Below are positions 38,113 to 42,661 of a DNA stretch of 42,661 bases, piece by piece. Under the pieces are notes generated by a model. The model ran no database searches and had not been told where the DNA came from. It worked only from the letters and a program-made list of their open reading frames with translations. The translations under genes were made by a program, and so were the position numbers. Location: positions 1-42,661 of the IMG/VR virus record IMGVR_UViG_3300028024_000014. One strand, written 5' to 3'. The first letter of the stretch is position 1, and each line of letters begins with the position of its first letter. Source of the DNA: a virus.

Positions 38113-38137
38113 TAAGTCATACGATACTTACTATAAT
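38113..38137 (+). promoter_or_regulatory. Operator-like palindrome (copy 13) with perfect -10
   Basis: TAAGTCAT-AC-GATACTTA (38113-38130) is followed after one base by TATAAT (38132-38137). The matching -35 position (38109-38114, TAGATA) is poor, so the promoter may need an activator, or the palindrome may itself be the activator site. Confidence 0.65.
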
Positions 38138-38199
38138 CTACGGAACAGCGGTCATCCCGGCCGCCTCCCACTTCTTCGTTTCACCTTCAGGAGTTTCAC

Positions 38200-38547
38200 A
38201 TGGCAATCAGCAAGCAGATCACCCAGGATGCGACCGGCGTCGTCGTCGGCTACCACGTTGTGCTGAGCGTAACGCTCGACAAGGCGAGCAAGATGACGAC
38301 CGGCGCGGTGTCGAGTTTTGTCTCGGCCGATGCCAAGTCCGCTGGCAAGCAACCGGTCGGCTATCCGGTGCACATCACGGTGCCCGGTCTACCCGGCGCG
38401 AAGGAAGAGGCGTTCAACTTCTTCGAGAAGCAGGTGACGGCAGCGCAACCTACCGACGGCGACGGCGGCGGCAATCCGATGGCGGTCAATTCCTTCGGCG
38501 ACGTGCGCTACGTGTTCGCCGACGGCACGGTCGTCGCGGACGTTTGA
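38200..38547 (+). CDS. Hypothetical protein (possible virion or lysis-region accessory)
   Basis: The protein has 115 residues with a strong CAGGAGTTTC site before ATG 38200. It is a beta-rich, neutral protein (ATGVVVGYHVVLSVTLDKASK, GYPVHITVPGLPG, and a last RYVFADGTVV strand). It is a single-gene unit bracketed by two palindromes (38113 and 38550), like the capsid and tail tube genes, which suggests a product needed in its own amount, perhaps a structural one. No family is recognised. Confidence 0.7.
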   Translation: MAISKQITQDATGVVVGYHVVLSVTLDKASKMTTGAVSSFVSADAKSAGKQPVGYPVHITVPGLPGAKEEAFNFFEKQVTAAQPTDGDGGGNPMAVNSFGDVRYVFADGTVVADV

Positions 38548-38549
38548 AA

Positions 38550-38567
38550 TAAGTAAGCGGTGACTGG
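38550..38567. promoter_or_regulatory. 18-bp palindromic operator-like site (copy 14)
   Basis: TAAGTAAG-CG-GTGACTGG is a weaker match. It starts on the last base of a TGAAAT that could be a -10 and lies two bases after the preceding stop, ahead of the lysis genes. Confidence 0.6.
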
Positions 38568-38571
38568 ACAT

Positions 38572-38599
38572 AGGCGATGGTGTCTTGTTAACATCGCCT
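38572..38599 (+). terminator. Weak terminator-like hairpin before the lysis genes
   Basis: AGGCGATG (38572-38579) pairs with CATCGCCT (38592-38599) over 8 bp with a 12-base loop; only CTT follows. It may attenuate transcription into the lysis genes. Confidence 0.45.
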
Positions 38600-38630
38600 C
38601 TTACACACCATTCTGCGAGAGAGCGACGGC

Positions 38631-38963
38631 ATGGGCTTCACTGACCCGAAAGACCAGGAGAACCTGATGACCATCGCGAAGGAAGTAGCGAAGGCCACCG
38701 TCGAAGAGATGGGGCTAAAGCTGCGCGAGCGGGATGAGGAGCTCCGCGAAAGCATCGTCGAAGACGTGCGCAAAGAGCTCAAGTCGTATTTTGGCGACCA
38801 GTCACCTTCAGACCACCTAATCCAGCACAACCGCATCGACAAGCTGCTCAACTGGATCGACAACCTCGGGAAGAACTTCTGGGGCGGGCTCATCGCCGGC
38901 ACGGTCAAGTTCCTTGTGGTCGCGATCATCGGCGCGGCTGTCTTCTCGAAATACAAAGGCTGA
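38631..38963 (+). CDS. Tail-anchored membrane protein of the lysis region
   Basis: The protein has 110 residues. A charged helical or coiled-coil stretch covers about 8-55, and one membrane segment lies near the C-terminus (about 85-105: GLIAGTVKFLVVAIIGAAVF), followed by a short basic tail. It is the first gene of the lysis region and is three bases before the next, so it may be a holin partner or antiholin. GAGAGAG precedes ATG 38631. The holin call is uncertain. Confidence 0.6.
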   Translation: MGFTDPKDQENLMTIAKEVAKATVEEMGLKLRERDEELRESIVEDVRKELKSYFGDQSPSDHLIQHNRIDKLLNWIDNLGKNFWGGLIAGTVKFLVVAIIGAAVFSKYKG

Positions 38964-38966
38964 CAC

Positions 38967-39290
38967 ATGCGCTTCATCCAAACCCTCAAGACCCTCGTCG
39001 ACGATCGCCTGCTGATCATGCTGATCCCGGCGCTCATCGTGCTCACGTTCGACACGGCGGTGCTCTTCAGCCTCGCCTACGCGATCGCCATCGTTGTCGC
39101 CATCGTCGCAGTGGCCCATTCGCTGCGCCTGCTGCTGCTGCCCTACGTGAGCATGCGCCAGCTGGTCGACATGGCGTCGCAGTCGCCCGTCTCCTCGGCA
39201 TGCGTGTTCATCGCCGTTCTCTGCTTCATGGGCCTCGTCGTGCATTCGATGGTCGCCTGGATTCAGGCCGCTGCCGGTCATGTTGCCTAA
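38967..39290 (+). CDS. Putative holin
   Basis: The protein has 107 residues, with about three hydrophobic segments (about 14-33, 34-52 and 76-100). It lies directly before the endolysin gene and overlaps it by 11 bases. Holins form the lethal membrane lesions that set lysis time. Size, segment number and position fit a class I type holin. No family motif is recognised, and the membrane protein encoded upstream is a competing candidate. Confidence 0.65.
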   Translation: MRFIQTLKTLVDDRLLIMLIPALIVLTFDTAVLFSLAYAIAIVVAIVAVAHSLRLLLLPYVSMRQLVDMASQSPVSSACVFIAVLCFMGLVVHSMVAWIQAAAGHVA

Positions 39291-39894
39291 ACTCGCCGCC
39301 CTTTACGCGCCGGTGCTCGCAGCGCAGATCGTCGCGCTGTGGCCGGCGATGCCCGCACCCTCCACGCTCGCCGCGCAGGTGGAGCAGGAGACGTGCGTGT
39401 GGCTGACGTCGAAGGGCTGCTGGAACCCGAAGACCGAACTGAAGACGAGCCGCGAATACGGTTTCGGCCTCGGACAGTTGACGGTCACGCCGAAGTTCAA
39501 CAACTTCGAGGCAGCAAAGGGCTGGGACAAGTCGCTCAGGGACTGGAAGTGGGAAGACCGGTTCGACCCGAAGATGCAGCTCGCCGCGCTTGTCGCCTAC
39601 GACCGCAATCTCTTCCGGTCGATCAGCTTTGCCGCGACGCCGGAAGACCGGCTTCAGTTCACCTTTAGTGCCTACAACGGCGGTCTGGGCGGCGTCATCA
39701 ACGACCGGCACGTCTGCATGGCGACCAAGGGCTGTGACCCGAGCAAGTGGTTCGGCAACGTCGAACTCACGAGCCTGAAAGCGCGCACTGCCGTCAAGGG
39801 CTACGGCCAGTCGTTCTATCAAATCAACCGCGGCTATGTTCGATCGATCTGGTTCGATCGGCGCCAGCGCTACCTGTTCATGGATGCGAAATGA
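39280..39894 (+). CDS. Endolysin (lytic transglycosylase-like)
   Basis: The protein has 204 residues. The soluble-lytic-transglycosylase pattern is seen: a QVEQETCVW helix with catalytic Glu (E35 or E37), then REYGFGLGQLTVTPKFN, and later FTFSAYNGGLGGV. It cleaves the glycan strands of peptidoglycan at the end of infection. The hydrophobic first 24 residues, rich in Ala and Leu, could be a signal-arrest-release anchor that would let the Sec system export it, but this is not certain. The gene overlaps the holin before it and the Rz gene after it. Confidence 0.85.
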   Translation: MLPKLAALYAPVLAAQIVALWPAMPAPSTLAAQVEQETCVWLTSKGCWNPKTELKTSREYGFGLGQLTVTPKFNNFEAAKGWDKSLRDWKWEDRFDPKMQLAALVAYDRNLFRSISFAATPEDRLQFTFSAYNGGLGGVINDRHVCMATKGCDPSKWFGNVELTSLKARTAVKGYGQSFYQINRGYVRSIWFDRRQRYLFMDAK

Positions 39895-40481
39895 GAACTC
39901 TGGCTCTGCAGATCCTTCTCGCCATCGCCGTCTTCGCCGGCGGCTACGCGTGCGGGCACCACGGCGCACAGGTCGGGCAGCTCAAGGCGGAAGTGAAAGC
40001 CGATCACGTCGTCGCGCAGGAGAACGCCACCGGCGTGCAGAAAGCGCAGGTGCAGAGCGTGAAAACCGAGACGAAGGTGGCCGCCATCGCCACCAACGTT
40101 GACACCAACAAGGCAGCCATCGCCAGGCGCGTCACGGCCTCGATCAAGCGCCAGGCGCCTGCCGTCACCACGGAGAAACACGATGAAACGACACCTGCTG
40201 AGTCTGGTTGTGGCTTTTATCTCGACACTGGCACTGTGCGCATGCTCAACGCCAGTCGTCAGGGAGCCGCTTTTCATTCCGCCGGCGGCGGGGATGAAGC
40301 GCTCGACGCCGCTCCAGCCCTTTGCTTTACCGACTTCATCGACGCAGACCAAGACCTGACGAAGCTCTACCTCGACCTCGCCGCACGCCACGACGCGCTG
40401 GTCGAGTCGGTGGAGGAGTTCCAGGCAGGGCAGCGCAAACGGCTCGGGATCAAGGAGTCCGCTGACGCGTCGCGCGAGTAA
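39891..40481 (+). CDS. Rz: i-spanin (Rz-like)
   Basis: The protein has 196 residues from ATG 39891, overlapping the endolysin stop (ATGA). An N-terminal membrane anchor (residues 4-22, LALQILLAIAVFAGGYACG) is followed by a long helical periplasmic domain, as in Rz. With the outer-membrane lipoprotein encoded inside it (Rz1), it spans the periplasm and fuses the two membranes in the last step of lysis. It is longer than lambda Rz (153). The C-terminal part from about 95 on is partly shaped by the overlapping Rz1 frame, then returns to a helix with DLTKLYLDLAARHDALVE. Confidence 0.85.
   Translation: MRTLALQILLAIAVFAGGYACGHHGAQVGQLKAEVKADHVVAQENATGVQKAQVQSVKTETKVAAIATNVDTNKAAIARRVTASIKRQAPAVTTEKHDETTPAESGCGFYLDTGTVRMLNASRQGAAFHSAGGGDEALDAAPALCFTDFIDADQDLTKLYLDLAARHDALVESVEEFQAGQRKRLGIKESADASRE
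40183..40359 (+). CDS. Rz1: o-spanin lipoprotein (Rz1-like), nested in Rz
   Basis: The protein has 58 residues in the +1 frame inside the Rz gene. CGGAG lies eight bases before ATG 40183. It begins KRHLLSLVVAFISTLALCAC; the lipobox is LCAC or LALC (lipidated Cys 21 or 19), followed by a proline-rich short mature part (about 37 residues), as usual for Rz1. It is anchored in the outer membrane and pairs with Rz. The nested design, as in lambda, supports both calls. Confidence 0.88.
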   Translation: MKRHLLSLVVAFISTLALCACSTPVVREPLFIPPAAGMKRSTPLQPFALPTSSTQTKT

Positions 40482-40485
40482 CGAC

Positions 40486-40509
40486 ACGGCCCCACGCGGG
40501 CCGTTTTTC
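40486..40509 (+). terminator. Intrinsic terminator after the lysis genes
   Basis: ACGGCCC-CACGC-GGGCCGT with a 7-bp perfect stem followed by TTTTC. It lies five bases after the Rz stop and before the PhoH gene. Confidence 0.88.
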
Positions 40510-40535
40510 ATTTCCCCAAGGCAGGAGTAACACAG

Positions 40536-41324
40536 ATGGCAAAGCAGCAGAGCAAGCGCTTCGAGGCGCGCGAGACGAGGCGGCGTGGTGACGTCCAGGC
40601 CCAGCCCACCGACTATGAGGCACGGGGTAAAGTCGTCAAACCCTGCAATGAGCCGATCCGGGCACGCACCGACGCGCAGGCCCGCTACATCGCGTCCATC
40701 AAGGGCAAGACCATCACCTTCGCAACGGGACCAGCAGGCACGGGCAAGACTTGGTTGTGCGCGTCGCTGGCCGCAGATGCGCTGCGCGACAAGCAGATCG
40801 AAAAGATCATCGTCACGCGGCCGGCGGTCGAAGCGGGCGAGAGTCTCGGCTTCTTGCCGGGCGAAATGGAAGACAAATTCGGCCACTACCTGATCCCGTT
40901 CGAGGAAGCGCTGATCGAGCGGCTCGGCACGGGTGCCTACGAGTATCACAAGCGCATGGGCAATATCGAGGGCGCGCCGCTCGCCTACATGCGCGGTCGC
41001 ACGTTCAAGAACGCATTGGTCATCCTCGACGAGGCACAGAACACGACGCCCGAGCAGATGAAGATGTTCCTCACGCGCATCGGCGAGGGCTCCCGGATGG
41101 TGGTCAATGGCGACACCGGTCAGGTCGACATTCGCGGCAAATCGGGCCTGCAGGATGCGGTCGAGCGCGTGACGTGGATTCCGACGATCGGACATGTCCG
41201 CTTTGAGCGGAAGGATGTGGTGCGACACGGGGTGATCCAGGAAATCCTTGAAGCCTACGAAAAAGGAGTCGGCATAGGTCAAATCTTGAGCCAAAAGCCG
41301 ACGATTGTGCCGGCGGCGGCATAG
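40536..41324 (+). CDS. phoH: PhoH-like ATPase
   Basis: The protein has 262 residues; CAGGAG precedes ATG 40536. Walker A GPAGTGKT lies at 65-72 and Walker B LVILDEAQN at 162-170, with the family signatures TRPAVEAGESLGFLPG, then LIPFEEAL, and GDTGQVD near 195. PhoH proteins are cytoplasmic P-loop NTPases linked with RNA metabolism and very common in phages, where their task is not settled. The gene is preceded by a terminator and has no palindrome directly upstream. Its last 46 bases overlap the convergent gene on the other strand. Confidence 0.94.
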   Translation: MAKQQSKRFEARETRRRGDVQAQPTDYEARGKVVKPCNEPIRARTDAQARYIASIKGKTITFATGPAGTGKTWLCASLAADALRDKQIEKIIVTRPAVEAGESLGFLPGEMEDKFGHYLIPFEEALIERLGTGAYEYHKRMGNIEGAPLAYMRGRTFKNALVILDEAQNTTPEQMKMFLTRIGEGSRMVVNGDTGQVDIRGKSGLQDAVERVTWIPTIGHVRFERKDVVRHGVIQEILEAYEKGVGIGQILSQKPTIVPAAA

Positions 41325-41587
41325 GCCCAATCCTTAACCGAAGTCTCGGCGTCGTGCATGAACACAATTATGTAGAGCGCGGCGCCGAGAACACCAACCG
41401 AAATCAACACTTTCATGAATGGTTTGGTCAGCGCATCCAGCCATTCGACCAGGCTGGTGTCATCACTCGGTCCTCCGACCGCGTTAAGCGCCCTTGGCTC
41501 ACGGCGACCGCTCATGAATTTGCCATAGACATGCATCGCAATCAGCAAAACCACTCCGCCGATCATGATTTTCTCTGCGTCGACCAT
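41279..41587 (-). CDS. Two-segment membrane protein, convergent to phoH
   Basis: The protein has 102 residues. GGGAGAA before ATG 41587 gives a firm start. Membrane segments lie at about 7-23 (IMIGGVVLLIAMHVYG) and 61-77 (VLISVGVLGAALYIIVF), with a charged loop between; a third, weaker hydrophobic helix is at the end. It is the only minus-strand gene right of 5418 and runs into the end of the phoH gene. A TACACT (41600-41605) may be its -10. It could be a second holin-type protein or a superinfection exclusion protein expressed apart from the late genes. Its function is unknown. Confidence 0.72.
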   Translation of the reverse strand: MVDAEKIMIGGVVLLIAMHVYGKFMSGRREPRALNAVGGPSDDTSLVEWLDALTKPFMKVLISVGVLGAALYIIVFMHDAETSVKDWAYAAAGTIVGFWLKI

Positions 41588-42001
41588 CGGATTCTCCCTA
41601 GTGTAGTTGGGGCTCGATGTCTACCTGAACGATACGGATAAGCACTCGGGCACCATGTCGTTTCTATATATATTAAAGAACACGAAAGCTAAATTTGAAT
41701 ATGAATTTTTGTTGAGGCGAAAAGGATTCCCTAGTCCTTGTCAGCGAACGCCAGTTCCGGGAATGGTTTGGCGAGTTATTCTTCGGACACGACCTGTAGT
41801 TTCTGCAGAGATCAAGGCAATCGTCCGATGCTGCACAGCGTTATAACCAGCGTGGCTTTCCTTGGCCGCCCTTCACAGGAAGGGAAGTGAAGCACTTGGG
41901 GCTCGGCAGCACTTCCCTCTATATCTAACCCTTCTTTGAATCTTTCTATACTGATAAGCATTGACTTATCTTAATTTTAGGGAACCGCGAGGAAGCCCCA
42001 A
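41588..42001. other. Gap of 414 bases with AT-rich patch and inverted repeat
   Basis: I see no gene that I can support. The stretch at about 41655-41735 is much more AT-rich than the rest of the window. The only frame over 70 codons (41607-41846) starts with TTG, lacks a ribosome binding site and has a poor second half. A small stem with TTCAC and GTGAA arms lies near 41870-41892. The right end holds the inverted repeat and compressed palindrome listed separately, leading into the gene at 42002. Confidence 0.6.
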
Positions 42002-42004
42002 GTG
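41893..42004. repeat. Inverted repeat with AT-rich loop (element B)
   Basis: Outer arms CACTTGGGGCT (41893-41903) and its complement (41994-42004), and inner arms TTCCCT (41913-41918) and AGGGAA (41979-41984), enclose a 60-base AT-rich loop. Bases 41913-41937 match 10272-10296 of element A in 24 of 25 positions. The right outer arm includes the GTG start of the next gene. Confidence 0.7.
41953..41970. promoter_or_regulatory. Compressed palindrome GATAAG-CATTGA-CTTATC
   Basis: It keeps TAAG and CTTA with six bases between, like the site at 2697. It lies in the loop of element B, just after a TATACT (41947-41952) that could be a -10 for the gene at 42002. Confidence 0.55.
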
Positions 42005-42661
42005 ATACAACCCACGTTTTACGGCAGCGCGCTCACCGTAGCGGACTGCGAAATGCTTGCGCTGACCCGCATAGATCCCTCGCTGCGGGTGGCAGAAGCG
42101 TTGCTCTATACCCGCAAGTGGTTCGATACGCGCCACCTGCACCCGGTGCAGGCCACCTATCTGTTTGCCCACGAATACGCCGAAGCGGTGCGCCGTGCGT
42201 ATGCCCGGCAGAAAGACATTCGCACGCTCGAGAAGGTCCGTGGTTTTGACGTGGAGGGTCTGTTTGCATCACGCGAGCTGACGGCGATGTGGCGAGCCCG
42301 CCAAGCCTTTGACGCGATCGGCTGCCGCTATGAGTTCGCGCTCGAATTCATCATGAAGCGATTCTGTGACCGCGGCTGGCGAGTCTTCCCGCGGCCCAAC
42401 CAACTCTACGCCGAAGAGATCGTCCTCGACGTGCGCGACGCGTGGCACCGGGAGTGCAAGGCGGTCACGCAGCTGGCAAAGCATGAGCGCTTTGACACGC
42501 GCAACTTCACGGGCCACCCCGACCAGCTGGCCTACCAGGCATGGCAGATCGAGCAGGTCGGGACTCGCGGCGGCAACCGGGCGATGCTGCTTGGCCGGCT
42601 GCTGCAGGAGCGCGCGCTGTCCGAGCAGACCGTCACCGAGGCATTCGGTGCGTCCGTGCTC
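42002..42661 (+). CDS. Hypothetical protein, 3'-truncated by the window edge
   Basis: From GTG 42002 the frame is open for 220 codons to the window end without a stop. AGGAAG lies about eight bases before the GTG and supports this start. The visible part is helical and rich in Arg, Ala and Trp (VAEALLYTRKWFDTRH, TYLFAHEYAEAVRRAYARQ, FIMKRFCDRGWRVFPRP), with no motif I recognise. It could be the first gene of a replication or DNA-metabolism region, since it directly follows an AT-rich inverted-repeat element of origin-like form. That role is inference. Confidence 0.75.
   Translation, partial: MIQPTFYGSALTVADCEMLALTRIDPSLRVAEALLYTRKWFDTRHLHPVQATYLFAHEYAEAVRRAYARQKDIRTLEKVRGFDVEGLFASRELTAMWRARQAFDAIGCRYEFALEFIMKRFCDRGWRVFPRPNQLYAEEIVLDVRDAWHRECKAVTQLAKHERFDTRNFTGHPDQLAYQAWQIEQVGTRGGNRAMLLGRLLQERALSEQTVTEAFGASVL

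Noticed and set aside
39870-41330. Minus-strand frame of 486 codons across Rz and phoH
   Set aside because: It crosses a terminator and several overlapping plus-strand genes with clear motifs, so it is a shadow.
41607-41846. Plus-strand 79-codon frame in the gap after phoH
   Set aside because: TTG start without ribosome binding site, crosses a sharp change in base composition, and the second half looks random. It may be a gene remnant but cannot be supported.
1-42661. tRNA genes, CRISPR arrays, insertion sequences or integrase/att sites
   Set aside because: Reading both strands I saw no cloverleaf-like tRNA segment, transposase or integrase motif or matching att-like duplication that I could support.

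Overview
The window is a contiguous stretch of a tailed double-stranded DNA phage with a long non-contractile, lambda-type tail (a siphovirus). It is GC-rich, has no recognisable host genes, and carries the full late gene order of terminase, portal, scaffold, capsid, connectors, tail tube, G/GT chaperones, tape measure, M/L/K/J-like tail tip, fibre, lysis and PhoH. The GC-rich codon use and general gene style suggest a Burkholderiales or similar betaproteobacterial host. A BcepNazgul-like relative is a guess I could not test. No integrase or repressor gene is visible, and the first and last genes run off the window.

Layout. Positions 1-815 hold the end of an unknown gene and a small doubtful ORF, closed by a terminator. 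Positions 1171-5418 lie on the minus strand: small unknown and secreted or membrane proteins, a YefM/YoeB-like toxin-antitoxin pair and an SF2 helicase. Positions 5480-10224 form one tightly overlapped plus-strand operon: two ParB-fold proteins, a DUF2829/Tad2-type protein, a small zinc-binding protein, an ABC-type ATPase, a thioredoxin, an acyltransferase-like protein, and two further small proteins, one possibly winged-helix. Positions 10225-10560 are a regulatory gap. Positions 10561-26540 hold the packaging, head and tail genes. Positions 26509-38111 hold the I/J-fused tail tip protein, a 1432-residue fibre with a self-cleaving C-terminal chaperone, and accessory proteins. Positions 38200-40481 hold the lysis region with nested Rz/Rz1. 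PhoH, a convergent membrane protein, a second regulatory gap and an open gene at 42002 finish the window.

The most striking feature is an 18-bp palindrome, consensus TAAGTMACNNGTKACTTA. I found 14 copies by eye, plus two compressed variants. Nearly all sit in the short gaps between transcription units, and many overlap recognisable -10 or -35 elements. They divide the genome into modules and look like operators of one phage-wide regulator, comparable in layout to mycobacteriophage L5 stoperators but unrelated in sequence. The regulator is not identified in the window.

A second theme is a candidate DNA-modification and counter-defence island at 5480-9566, which combines ParB, ABC ATPase, thioredoxin and acyltransferase-like proteins with a Tad2-like protein that may sequester host immune signal molecules.
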